DNA of 64,000 nucleotides from Amaranthus tricolor (GCF_026212465.1 NC_080056.1:8942017-9006016), one strand, 5' to 3'. Counted from the first letter of the stretch, positions 10,281-19,748 are shown. Numbers and translations: made by a program. Notes: generated by a model not told the origin, from the sequence alone.

Positions 10281-11549
10281 TAAGGATGGGCAAAAGTCAA
10301 ATTTGGATCGGGTTTAGCTAGATCATAATTCATAGCCAATTTTGTTGGATCCAGACCCAAACTTAAATCCATAGGGTTTGAAAAATTTGGATACGGATCT
10401 AGACCCTTAGGGTCTGGCAATTCTAGGTTTTAAATCTAGGTCCAAAACAATGTTTTTTCATTGATTTTAAAAATATATTATACAATCTTCATTCATTCAT
10501 GTATAGTTATTTAAACATTTCAACTAATAAAGATTTTCTAATAATCTATACTACTTGAGCAATCAAATATGTGAAGTTTTTCAACATTAAAGTTCTTGAA
10601 ATGAAATACTCACCAAGATTTCGACTTTTAAAGTAAAGATATAACGATCACATTTCAAATTACATAAACCGACAAAGTTCCAAATCACGTAATGTTCCAA
10701 AACTTAAAAAGTTCCAAATCAAATAATTCAATACTCATAATAGCTAATATATAATTTAAGAAAAAAGATGAAAAATGGTTTATGGGTCGGATCTGAGATT
10801 TAAAAGAGTGGACTTAGACCTAGGGATGCAAACAGGGTGGGGCGAGGCGGTGATTGGAATTCCCATCCCCATCCCCATCCCCATCTGTTAATGCAATATC
10901 CATCTCCGTCCCCATCCCCGCGGTGGGTATAATTTTTTTCCCGTCTCCTCCCCAATGGGTTTGTACCTAAAACCATCCCCCCACCACCCATCTGGGTATC
11001 CATTCCCGTCTAATGCCCATTTTTCCTGCCCTACCACCCGTCAAATCCCCACTTAATACCCATCTGTGCCACATATTTATATTCAATCATTTGGGCCTTA
11101 AAACCCATAATACATATCCAAACTCCAAAGTTTCAAAAAACACACATCCAAAGTCTCAAATAAACCGGGGTTTCCCAAAATTTGAAAAACATTTTTTTGA
11201 AAATAAATTTAGTGTTTCCCAAAATTTATACATATCTTGAGGCGGGGCGGGGATCACCTAAAACGCATCCCCATCCCCGCGGTGGGTATGAATTTTATAC
11301 CCGTATCCGCCCCATGACCCATCAAACCGGGACCCATCCCCGCCCCATCGGGGCGAGGATGGGGCGGGTCTCCTATTAGACCCGCCCCGCCTGCATCCCT
11401 ACTCAGACCCCAAACTTGGACCCCATCTCGGACCTTAAGGTCATGGACCAAGATTTAACCCGATAGAGTCTAAAAATAGGTGGATCAATCATAAAATTAA
11501 GGTTGGGTTGGGTCTAGACCCTTAGGGTCTAAGACAATGCCCATCCCTA
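10281..11549. mobile_element. hAT-like non-autonomous element, host of a second hAT-like element
   Basis: The left end is TAAGGATGGGCA and the right end, read inverted, is TAGGGATGGGCA. Flanks are gttggagc (10273-10280) and gttggatc (11550-11557), an 8-bp target duplication with one mismatch. Subterminal copies of tctagacccttagggtct sit near both ends (about 10400 and 11511). It has no coding capacity. The element at 10821-11401 is nested inside, so about 680 bp is original. Confidence 0.7.
10821..11401. mobile_element. hAT-like G-rich element, second copy (nested, inverted)
   Basis: Same family as 515-1768 but in opposite orientation and shorter (581 bp). The ends are TAGGGATGCA and TGCATCCCTA, a perfect 10-bp inverted repeat. 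Flanks are cttagacc (10813-10820) and ctcagacc (11402-11409), an 8-bp duplication with one mismatch. The runs of ccccat and the hairpin around gcgggtct ... agacccgc (about 11365-11388) are shared with the first copy. The interior of about 300 bp is unrelated AT-rich DNA. Confidence 0.8.
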
Positions 11550-11779
11550 GTTGGATCAAGTGCCATTTTCTTAGGCAAAGGTAATAGGTTCTTTTTTCAC
11601 GTGGTTTTTTTCGTTTCCTCAACCTATCCTGTAATGCAATTTTCTTTTGCAATTTTTGCTTTATTTCTTCAATTTTTTGTTAGTCTTCAACCTAAATTTT
11701 TAGGTAATGTTTATTTTGTTACTTTTTGAATTTTTAATTTTTTCATAGTGATTAATATAGGTGTTTATAATGTGTGTGC

Positions 11780-12160
11780 TTTTTTAACATGGGTTAAAGT
11801 ACGTGTTTAATTACCGATGTTGAATAGGTATCTATTATTTATGAAATAGGAGTTTATGGAATATACAGTAGGAATTTATGGTACACGATGTAGGTATTTA
11901 TAGTATGCAAAGTAAGTATTTGTGATAATAGTGTGAGAAGTTGTTTATGATATGTGAAGTAAGTGTTTATGATAAACAAAGTAGTTATTAATGGATGTGT
12001 AGTAAGTATTTTTATTATGCGAAGTATGTATTTACTAAATATGAAGTAGTAGGTGTTTAGGCTATGTAAAGTAGGGATTTTTAGGAAATGTGAAGTAATG
12101 ATTTTTAATATTTGAATTAGGGTGTTTTGATATCTAAAGTTAATAATCTTTGATATTAAA
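11780..12160. repeat. Degenerate minisatellite, unit about 30 bp
   Basis: Variants of gaagtaagtgtttatgata recur about every 28-35 bases. A 109-codon minus-strand open frame across it is a by-product of the repeat (low-complexity Ile/Leu/Thr/Tyr) and is not a gene. Confidence 0.5.
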
Positions 12161-12667
12161 AGAAAGAGTTTTATGTTTTTCATTTTTGCAAGATAATAAA
12201 TGGTGAATTAATTACTAATAGTGGATGTTTGATTGTATTAAAATAAAAGTTTACAGTTCCTTTATTTTGCAACATAATAAATAGGCCTTTTAATTTCTTA
12301 TATATTAGGTGTTTTATAGTATTTTAGTAGGAGTTTTCAGCTTTTTTGGTTTTGCAAGATAATAAGGGGACATTTAACATTTTGTTTTGTAAAGATTTGT
12401 TTTTTAATTTTTCTTTGATTCCTTTTTACTGCTACAAAAGATTATTCTTGGCGGTAGATTTCTTTATTAATTATACTTGATACAAAATAATTAATTTCAT
12501 ATATCTATTGATAAATTTTGTTAGAATTTCTCTTTTACTATCTATACATCTTCAACTCTTGCATCTTTCACATTTTTGCAACACATTGACATTCTAATAT
12601 TTCCATTCATATTATTGTTAATAAAAGTGTATACAATATCATTAAAAAATTCGATTGGATAACTTGG

Positions 12668-12702
12668 AGGACCGCATACATAGCACGCAGCCCCACAACT
12701 AG
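12668..12702 (+). mobile_element. Possible Helitron 3' terminus
   Basis: The sequence gcatacatagcacgcagccc followed by cacaactag and then t has the hairpin-spacer-CTAG layout of plant Helitron 3' ends. The hairpin is imperfect. The preceding AT-rich DNA (12170-12660) shows no gene. Confidence 0.35.
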
Positions 12703-13360
12703 TTGATAAAAATGTCTACTATTATTTAGAATAACTACTTGTATATGTAAAATACAATTTTTTTGATTTTGTAGCAAAAAATAAGAGTAATTTGTTCTAA
12801 TCCATTGAAGAGAGAAATATATATTTTTAACTGATTTTGAGAAGTAAACTTATTAAAAGGCTTAAACCTTCCATACATTCTTTTTGATGATTTGAATAGT
12901 TTTTCTGTGAATTTGATGTATTAATGTGTAAAATATCTGTGTAAATTAGGCTTTAATATCGTTAACTTTCATTGAGAGGAGTTTTAAGATTCAATTATGG
13001 GTGAGGAATGAAAAAGATTTTTTGAAAATATCCTTTACCGTTTAGTTTCCAAGTTTTTTCATTTTTTTAAAATGTCATTAGGCCGCTTGTGAGAGCGGTT
13101 TTAAAAAGACATCTCCCACAACCTATACTTCTATAAAAGGAAATTGCAAGTAAAAGAAACGAACTAAAAAGGTAAGTATGTCAATCTATTAGGGACAAAC
13201 ATAATAGTTAGTTTAACTTTTCTAGTGGGAAAAGATACATTCTTAAATAACACGTTCTCATGTTGAAACTTTATCTATTAAATTAATGCATATACATTTA
13301 GCATGTTAAAACGATCAATTAAAAATATTAATTAATTATATGTGGTTGATTAATAATGAG
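12703..13360. other. AT-rich intergenic stretch
   Basis: No gene, RNA or clear repeat was recognised here apart from short homopolymer runs. Confidence 0.5.
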
Positions 13361-13600
13361 CACAAATTCTTGTGAGAGACGGTCTTTTTTAAGACTATTT
13401 TTAGTTGGATCGGCCCATTTTATATTTTTAAAATATTGTAAGTAGACATTTTAGATATTGAAAATAGGCATCAAAGATATGACAAGTAAGCATTAAGGAT
13501 AATGTAAGTAGGTATTAAGAATACGGTAAGTAGACATTAATCTTTAATGGGCTGGGCTTGAGATACGTCTCTCAAAGAGACGGTCTCTTAAGAGACTAGC
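13361..13600 (-). mobile_element. MITE of the agacggtctct family, copy A
   Basis: The ends carry variants of gagagacggtct facing each other and the interior is a series of about 35-bp repeats (gtaagtagacatta, gacaagtaagcatta). An inverted copy lies at 13643-13890, and further copies at 36474-36736 and 41567-41770. No coding capacity. The superfamily is not clear because the target duplication is uncertain. Confidence 0.6.
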
Positions 13601-13642
13601 TGATAATCAGACAATTTCATATAAGTAGAGCTATAAAAAAAA

Positions 13643-13890
13643 GTTAGTCTCTTGAGAAATCATCTCTTTGAGAGACGTATCTTAAATCCAATCCATTAAA
13701 GATTAATGCGTACTTACTATATTTTTAATGCATAGTTACATTATCCTTAATGCTTACTTACCTTATCTTTAATGTTTACTCTCAATATCTTAAATGTCTA
13801 CTTATAATATTTTTAATATCTACGTACAATATTTTTAAAAATGTATAATTGACTGGCCCAATTTAAAATGGTCTCTCATAAGAATTTGTG
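13643..13890 (+). mobile_element. MITE of the agacggtctct family, copy B
   Basis: This copy is inverted relative to 13361-13600, 40 bp away. It reads gttagtctcttgagaaatc at the left and ctctcataagaatttgtg at the right, with internal repeats of the type ttaatgcttacttac. The two copies together could fold into a roughly 530-nt hairpin. Confidence 0.6.
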
Positions 13891-13932
13891 ATAAAAAAAT
13901 TTTAAAACAAGTATGAAAAATGAGACCCCAAA

Positions 13933-14085
13933 GGCCCAAACCTAAAGCTGTCAGGTAATCCACGCATAAACGGGCTGGGCTTTCTGTAGCAATCGATAAA
14001 TATTAAGCCACGAGCCGCACGTTTAAGCCCATTGATGCGGCGAGTAAAACGGGCAGTGTTCCGGATTAATGACATCAAACCCTAA
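13933..14085 (+). promoter_or_regulatory. Promoter of snoRNA cluster: three site II motifs and a telo-box
   Basis: Site II elements (TGGGCY on either strand) occur at 13933-13938 (ggccca), 13976-13981 (tgggct) and 14026-14031 (agccca). A telo-box, AAACCCTAA, is at 14077-14085. In plants this combination is typical of promoters for ribosomal protein genes and polycistronic snoRNA genes. A weak TATA-like tttata lies at about 14095. The box C/D RNAs start about 370 bp downstream, which fits one transcription unit. Confidence 0.65.
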
Positions 14086-14306
14086 ATTGTTCAATTTATA
14101 CGGCCACTCTAACATCATTTTTTCATCTCCATATCAATTTTAGTGAGCTTTCTCCTCTTCATTAGATCGTAATCTCCTTGTGTATTGTTCTTCCTACTGA
14201 TTTTTTTTTATTTTGTAAATCTGCCTCTTTCTGGAGAACCCTAATATCCTAATCATGGATATTTCAGGAATTTTTTCCAGTTTCAATTAAAGGGGCGGAG
14301 ATTCTC

Positions 14307-14374
14307 ATAGCAGGATTTGAGTCATTACGCCTTAGTTCCATTATCCACAGGCGTTATGAATTATACCTTGCTAT
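14307..14374 (+). ncRNA. Possible H/ACA-like hairpin in snoRNA cluster
   Basis: The outer stem ATAGCA/TGCTAT (14307-14312 with 14369-14374) and inner stem ACGCC/GGCGT (14327-14331 with 14350-14354) are separated by an asymmetric internal loop like an H/ACA guide pocket. I see no convincing H or ACA box, so this is only a candidate. Confidence 0.25.
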
Positions 14375-14459
14375 ATTTGTTTAGTTTAATTGAAAAATAC
14401 TGAAAATTCCTGGTTCATCCTCATCATGATTGAATATTGAAATTTTCTAGGTATTGTCT

Positions 14460-14550
14460 TGGAGGTTCCAATGATGGTCTAAATCTTTGAGAACTGAAAA
14501 TTTGTCTTTCATTGATGACAAATTACAAGCATTATTTTCTGAGGCCTCCA
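14460..14550 (+). ncRNA. Box C/D snoRNA with predicted 18S target
   Basis: A perfect 6-bp terminal stem (tggagg at 14460-14465, cctcca at 14545-14550) encloses box C ATGATGG (14471-14477), D' CTGA (14494-14497), C' TGATGA (14513-14518) and D CTGA (14539-14542). The bases before D' include aatctttgaga, complementary over 11 nt to tctcaaagatt, which I recall as conserved near the 5' end of plant 18S rRNA. By the box-plus-five rule the methylated base would be the second C of tctc (about C38). The D-side guide includes acaagcat, complementary to the adjacent 18S atgcttgt, but offset from box D, so that guide is doubtful. Box C is one base off consensus. Confidence 0.75.
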
Positions 14551-14595
14551 TTTTGTTTGTATTCTATTTATTTTATTGATTAAATTATTTTGAAG

Positions 14596-14697
14596 AAATG
14601 CTTGAACGGATGAATGTGCACTGGGCTCTGATATTTTTGATGCATTATTGCAAGCCTAGAAAGCTACTTCTGATCTATCTCTGATTTTTAAGTGTTT
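14596..14697 (+). ncRNA. Candidate box C/D snoRNA
   Basis: A C-like box GGATGAA (14608-14614), D' CTGA (14628-14631), C' TGATGC (14638-14643) and D CTGA at 14670-14673 or 14681-14684 lie inside an 8-bp terminal pairing, aaatgctt (14596-14603) with aagtgttt (14690-14697), including two G-U pairs. I recognise no rRNA target. It is the weakest of the four C/D candidates, kept because of its place in the series. Confidence 0.4.
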
Positions 14698-14741
14698 TTT
14701 CGTAAAGTATTTGTTAATAGTCGTTTATATTAATTTCCTCT

Positions 14742-14828
14742 GAGGGTCTGAGGATGGTCCAAATTCGAATCATCAGAGCTGATTCTTAAAAATGATGAAA
14801 TTGTTTTTAATTTTTACTGAAGATCCTC
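14742..14828 (+). ncRNA. Box C/D snoRNA, target unknown
   Basis: An 8-bp terminal stem pairs gagggtct (14742-14749) with agatcctc (14821-14828), with one G-U. Inside are a C-like box AGGATGG (14751-14757, two bases off consensus), D' CTGA (14779-14782), a consensus C' ATGATGA (14792-14798) and D CTGA (14817-14820) directly adjoining the closing stem. The D' guide region is cgaatcatcagag; I could not place it on rRNA from memory. Stem, spacing and boxes all fit a C/D snoRNA of about 87 nt. Confidence 0.65.
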
Positions 14829-14872
14829 ATTTTTTAATTTTGATAATCTGATTTAATTTAGATTTAGATTGT

Positions 14873-14965
14873 GATTTCTCTGTGATGATTAACTTAAGAT
14901 GACGAGTCCGATAATCCATTCTTTTAAATCGTGACGACAATCGAGGCATTTGTCTGAGAGAAATC
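14873..14965 (+). ncRNA. U15: Box C/D snoRNA U15
   Basis: A perfect 8-bp terminal stem pairs gatttctc (14873-14880) with gagaaatc (14958-14965). Box C GTGATGA is at 14882-14888 and box D CTGA at 14954-14957. Two stretches match U15 from other eukaryotes as I remember it: the atgacgagtc block near the 5' end and gaggcatttgtctgaga at the 3' end. The guide cgaggcatttg before box D is complementary to caaatgcctcg in the conserved part of 25S/28S rRNA, predicting 2'-O-methylation of the third A of caaatg, the known U15 target region. The internal C' (tgacga) and D' (ccga) are weak, as is common. Confidence 0.85.
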
Positions 14966-16186
14966 CATTCACATTTTATTCGATCTTTCGATTTCAATTT
15001 ATGATTTCATGATTCAAAGTAATTTGTTCCGAAGATTAAATTTTGATGGTTAATTAATGCATATATTAAATGAATGATATTTTTTCCCCACGAGCTTGTC
15101 AATCCACACAACAGACACCTTTTATGTACTTATTTTTTAATTTTTGATTCATTTCTCATTGTATCAAACTTGTTAAATTATGCCGTAAATTGGTGTATTT
15201 CAGAGGAAAAATATTGAGAATTGTACTAAACTCGATCAATGGAAACTGCCGGTGTACTGGATAATTCCAAACTGGCCGACAAATTTACTCGAAAGAATCA
15301 TAGAAAACCTAGTACAAGTAGGGGTGTTTAAAATTGGATATTGGATTCGGCTTTAGAAATTTGTTGATTATCGAACTTCCAGATTGTAAAAATTATGATT
15401 TGGTTCTTATCTGAATCGTTATTGAGTTGAAATGATGTTTGCCAAAGGTTGGTTTATGGAATAAATTTGCTGTACTCGGATATATTAAGCAGCTACTTAT
15501 GAAGTATGAACTTCTGTATGTTACTGCATAACATCTTGAAAAGATAAAATTGAACCAGTATACCACTCCCAACATTCCTACAACGAAAATGAAGTAGGGG
15601 GAGAGATGGGCCACCTGGCTGTACTTGAAAGCTGCTCCGTCTCTAAATAGACTTAGGGTTGCTTAATGTTCGTATTTTTTTTTTAATTTGAGAAGTGATC
15701 CTTTTGATAAATTTGGTCTTTATTCGTGTTATTGGATTAATTTCGAATTAAGTGTTTCGAATCGGGTTAAAGTCGGAATTGTCTCTACATTGGTTTTTAT
15801 ACAATTGTAAATTTATTTTTAAGTTGGGTCAAATCGGATTCAGTTTTTAAAGTCGAGTGAGGTTATTGTATCTATTTCGAACATCTATCGTTGTCGATGG
15901 TTTCCATCCATTTTAAGAGAGGCGGTGTGAACTAAGTATATTTTCCTCTAGCAAGCAAGGAAAGGGATGAACACTCCCCTGTCTTGAACCATAAATGGTG
16001 TTATGGTTGTGTTGACGGACTGTTGACTGAATTTTCAATAAACCCATGATCCTTACCCACCAATATTTTAGTGATGCAATATCATTACAAAATTACAAAA
16101 TAGCGAATGAGCTAGAGTCCATCATGAATGTGTATTAATGTTTGGATTTTATTGAATCACATGAATATGTTTAATTACATATTTAC
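14966..16186. other. Stretch downstream of the snoRNA cluster
   Basis: This may hold the end of the snoRNA transcript. From 15324 a sequence starting taggggtgtttaaaattgg, with a loosely inverted tgttcgaaat-type end near 15889, may be a decayed hAT-like element (weak, no target duplication). The rest is AT-rich without a recognised gene. Confidence 0.4.
15239..15331 (+). CDS. Possible 30-residue ORF or exon, unidentified
   Basis: An ATG at 15239 opens a 30-codon frame with a basic C-terminal half (KFTRKNHRKPSTSRG), preceded 36 bp upstream by an acceptor-like tttcag at 15198-15203. It lies downstream of the snoRNAs, so it could be an exon of a host transcript, or chance. I do not recognise it. 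Confidence 0.2.
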   Translation: METAGVLDNSKLADKFTRKNHRKPSTSRGV

Positions 16187-16481
16187 TGTAAGAAAATTTA
16201 GATTGTAAAATAGCAAATTGATTTATTTGGAGGGGGAGATGAGTGAATATGTAGAATGGATATTGTTCTTTATTGCTCAAAAAATTAATTGCATCAATGG
16301 ATATTTATGGTATTGAGTTTGGCTACAAATTTACTAAAATATCTTAGATATTTTTATTTTTTAATTAATTTTTCTAGGATCTTCCATTATATTATTTTAG
16401 AGATTTTTATTTTTTAATTCTATAGTTTAGATATTTTATATATTTAATTAAAATTCTAGATTTTTCTAGATTATTTTAACA
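16187..16481 (-). repeat. 3' LTR of minus-strand copia element
   Basis: It matches 21752-22051 with scattered substitutions. A purine tract on the minus strand (plus-strand ttccccctaattt) abuts it at 16482. Confidence 0.9.
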
Positions 16482-17061
16482 TTCCCCCTAATTTGAAAAA
16501 TCTTGAACTGTGAGTTGTCTTTTGAATTGATAAATCTATTAGTTGATATGGGTTTTGTGAAAATGTCTGCGAGCTGCTCCCCCGTCTTGTGGAATTGTAG
16601 TTTGATCTCTTTCTTGTCTACTAACTCACGGATGTAGTGATGTCGCATCTCGATGTGTTTTGATTTGCTATGAAACACTGGATTCTTCGTCATTGCTATT
16701 GTTGACATGTTGTCGCAGAACATTGTAGTTGGTGTCTCTTGCTTATGTTGTAGATCGATTAATATCCTTCTGAGCCAGACTGCTTCACGTGCTGCCCTTG
16801 TTGCTGCAATGTACTCTGCTTCTGCTGATGTTAAAGCTATTGTCGCCTGTTTTTTTGACGACCAAGACCACTTTGTTTCCAAGCTGAAATACGTACTTGC
16901 TTGTATTTTTTCTATCATTCACGCTTCCAGCCCAGTCGCTATCGGTGTATCCTGTGAGCTTGAAATCTTTTTCAGTTTTGTACATGATCCTATAGCTTTT
17001 TGTTCCCTAATGTATTTGAGAATCCTCTTTGCTGCTGTTAGATGATCCTTGCTCGGTTCAC
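16466..17061 (-). pseudogene. copia RNase H, frameshifted
   Basis: Two overlapping frames share the domain. One has LTGYTDSDWAGSVNDRKNTS (first acidic residue, about 16960-16900). The other carries ATIALTSAEAEYIAATRAA, DNMSTIAMTKNP, KHIEMRHHYIREL and ADIFTKP (about 16860-16550). A frameshift at about 16860 separates them. The sequence ends at the polypurine tract, as in intact elements. Confidence 0.9.
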
Positions 17062-18160
17062 TCATGAACCTGGATACGATGCTGACAACGTGACTATATC
17101 TGGTCTTGTATGTGTAAGATAGATGAGAGAGCTGACCAAGCTTCGATACATTGCTCCGTCAACTTTTGGTTTGCCATCGTACTTTGATAACTTCTCATTG
17201 ATTGCCATTGGTGTAGCCAGCGGTTTACGTTCACCCATGTTGAATTTCTTGAGAAGGTCTTCTGCATATTTCTCTTGTAATAGAAATATTTTTGTTGGGC
17301 TTTGTTTGATTTGTATGCCAAAGAAGTATTTCATTGTATCACGGTCTGTCATCTCGTACTTCTTCATCATAGCTTCGAACATCGTTGGGTGTGTGCCTGT
17401 ATAGATTAGATCATCCACGTACATGCATAAAATGAGAAAGTTGTTACTTTGTGTCTTGATGTATAGTGAAGGTTTACTCGGACTGTTGATGAAACCATGC
17501 TGGAGAAGATAATTGTCGATGTTGCTGTTCCACGCTCGGGGTGCTTGTTTGAGTCTGTATAGAGCTTTTCGAAGGCGGTATACTTTGTCTTCTTGGCCTT
17601 TGTTGACGTATCCCTGCGGTTGCTCGACGTACACTTCTTCTTCGAGTTCTCCATTTAGAAATGCTGATTTGACATCGAGCTGAAAGACTGGTAGCTGATG
17701 TTGTGCTGCTAATGCCAGGACTATTCTGATTGTCTCCATCATCATTATGTTTCACCTTGTAGACCCACTTGAGTTCGATGACTTCCTAGTCATGTGGTTG
17801 GTCTACAAGTTCCCATGTGTAATTCTTCTCGATCATTTTGATTTCTTCGTTCATAGCCTCAATCCATGTTTCTTCTTGTGCTGCTTCTTGAAATGTTTGT
17901 GGCTCACTAGAGAAGAGAGCCATCATTGCTTGGTCACAATGGTAATCTTGTAGCCATGATGGCGGTTGCCGATCTCGTGTTGATCTTCGGGCTTCTTGAT
18001 GTTGAGGAGCTGAACGTGATGTTTGGCTTCTTGAGTTTGGGGATGATCTTGTACTTCCAAGTGTACTTGGACTCGTAGATGATGGGTTTGATGGTTGGTT
18101 TGCTCCATCTTCTTCACTTGGATCTCTTGGGAGAGTATCTCCTTCGCGAGCTTAAATTTC
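17062..18160 (-). pseudogene. copia reverse transcriptase with internal deletion
   Basis: A 227-codon open frame (17745-17062) contains QLDVKSAFLNGELEEEVYVE, YRLRKALYRLKQAPRAW, and the catalytic MYVDDLIYTG (about 17425-17395), ending near THTRPDIV. Upstream (about 17890-17755) the WELVDQP and ELKWVYKVK motifs are present with a stop between them. The usual KARLVAKG and F-PVAR blocks are missing: the sequence jumps from VYKVKH to METIRIV near 17745, a deletion of roughly 50 codons. The linker at 17755-18160 is proline/serine-rich. Confidence 0.9.
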
Positions 18161-18163
18161 TTT

Positions 18164-18523
18164 TTATTTCCACGTCCATTCGGCTGCTTCGTCGAAAATT
18201 ACGTCTCTAGAGATGATTAATTTTTTAGATTCAGGCTTGTAAACGCGATATCCTTTTGTTTCGTGACTGTATCCAATGAATATGCATTTTTCTCCTTTCT
18301 CATTGAGCTTTTCCCGATTCTCTTTCGGGATGTGGGCATAAGCTACGCATCCGAACACTTTGAGGTGTTCTACTCTTGGCTTTCTCTTGTGCCAAGCTTC
18401 ATATGACGTTAAATCCTTAACTGCTTTTGTGGGAGATCTATTGAGGATATATACTGCCGTATGAACAACTTCGGCCCAATATCTTTTGGGTAGATGTTTA
18501 TGAACCAATTTGGGATGGTTCAA
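18164..18523 (-). pseudogene. copia integrase, C-terminal part
   Basis: This is an open frame of about 119 codons with HLPKRYWAEVVHTAVYILNR and the KLNEKGEKCIFIGYSHETKG block that follows the catalytic core in copia integrases. It begins exactly at the left edge of the insertion at 18523-19748, and its N-terminal half continues on the other side (19749-20301). Confidence 0.9.
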
Positions 18524-18656
18524 CGATGACTCTTACAAGAAGCAAGGATGAAGAACAAAGCAATGAGACATATTCAAGCAATGCAACAAATTCAAACCTT
18601 GCAAAACAAAATACAGAACTCAAAACTTAAAGCAACAAGTTCTGATTAATACTGGC

Positions 18657-19260
18657 GACCAGCAGACCTTGAACGCCCTTACCAGAGCAAGCATGGAAAC
18701 CTTAGGAAGCATAGAAGGTAATAATGGAATCTCTACACATGGATCTTCCTGCCATGGTCCAAGAAACCTTCTGTCAAACATTAGAAGACCCCAAGAAACA
18801 GAGGTAAAGGTCACCCACTCAACAACAACTGCACAACAGTGTCGGGTTGAAACTGCTGACCAGCAGACTTTGATGACCTGTACCAGAGCAAGCCTAGACT
18901 CCTTGGGGGATTCAAGGGGTAGAAATGGAATCTTCACACTTGGATCTACCTGCCATGATTCAAGGATCCTCTTATCAGCCATTGGAAGATCCCAAGAAGA
19001 GTGGAGGAAGGTCACCCAGTCAGTAGAGGGTTCGAAACAGAACAAAACAACATCTGCTGACCAACAGACCTTGTGAGACTTGGCCAGAGCGTATCTTCTG
19101 ATCTATGGGACCACCAAGGGTAGAAATGAAAATCTACACTAGAAGCTTGCTGCCAGGACTCTTAGTGGCCATCATCTACGATTGGAAGAGCACAAGAAAA
19201 CGGAAGAAAGGTCACCTGGTTATCGGTTGTCTGTCAAGTAGTCAGACTGCATAGTTTAGC
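18657..19260 (+). repeat. 201-bp tandem array, three copies, frame-preserving
   Basis: Units start at 18657, 18858 and 19059, each with gaccagcagac or gaccaacagac, exactly 201 bp (67 codons) apart. In the plus frame from 18669 to 19076 two units stay open: TRASMETLG...SSCHGPRNLLS and TRASLDSLG...STCHDSRILLS align residue by residue. The third unit has an early stop. The repeat unit is probably part of a gag-like or other protein of the inserted element; no known domain is recognised. Confidence 0.75.
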
Positions 19261-19640
19261 TTAGTTGTTCTGTTTTTAAACTGCACATGTTTTGCACATG
19301 TCTTTTAATGACCGTTATAGTTAGTTATTGAGTCATTAGTAGTCGCATTGTATTTCCTTCGTCCCTCACATCTATATATAGACGGCCTTAGCCTTGTAAT
19401 AAACAAGTTTCAGATTTCAAAAATATAATTCATTGGATTTCATTCCTTTGTTTTTCCTTGAGTGTGTATGAACGTTCAACGATCTTGAGTATTGCAAGAT
19501 CATTACCTTTTGCAACTGAGAGTAGTCCTTGGTTGTAACTAGGGAATTTTTGGCCTTGGAGGATCAAAACTCCTAATCTTTCAATTCAAGAATTACCCGG
19601 TTACATTGTTCTGTTTGTTGTAAAAGTATTCACTGGTTTG
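19230..19640 (+). promoter_or_regulatory. LTR-like promoter and polyadenylation region
   Basis: TATATATA at 19373-19380 is followed 18 bp later by aataaa (19398-19403) and a GT/T-rich region, the usual R-region layout of plant LTRs. It may be the 3' LTR of the inserted fragment. Boundaries are not certain. Confidence 0.5.
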
Positions 19641-19748
19641 ATTGTGTTTGGGGCTTGTTGGCTATCACATTGCGTGGGATTGAAGGCTGGTTTATATCTT
19701 CTCATTACCTTGAAGATTTCCACCCCAAATTCAGTCCAGTTTACACTG

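Larger units (their letters stand above)
18523..19748 (+). mobile_element. Fragment of another LTR element inserted in copia integrase
   Basis: The integrase reading stops at both edges (ARSMM on one side, NHPKLV on the other), so about 1.2 kb was inserted. Its left part begins with a possible gag start on the plus strand (MTLTRSKDEEQ, ATG at 18526), then comes a 201-bp tandem array, then an LTR-like promoter with TATA (19373-19380) and aataaa (19398-19403). No matching second LTR and no clean target duplication were found, so the insert is truncated or rearranged. The family is not recognised. Confidence 0.6.

Noticed and set aside
11854..12183. 109-codon minus-strand ORF
   Set aside because: It is produced by a degenerate minisatellite; no domain.
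15324..15889. hAT-like element downstream of the snoRNAs
   Set aside because: Ends match only loosely and flanking eight bases differ; kept only as a remark.
18620..19045. 141-codon minus-strand ORF across the 201-bp array
   Set aside because: Antisense shadow of the plus-strand repeat; the plus frame aligns better between units and matches the LTR orientation.
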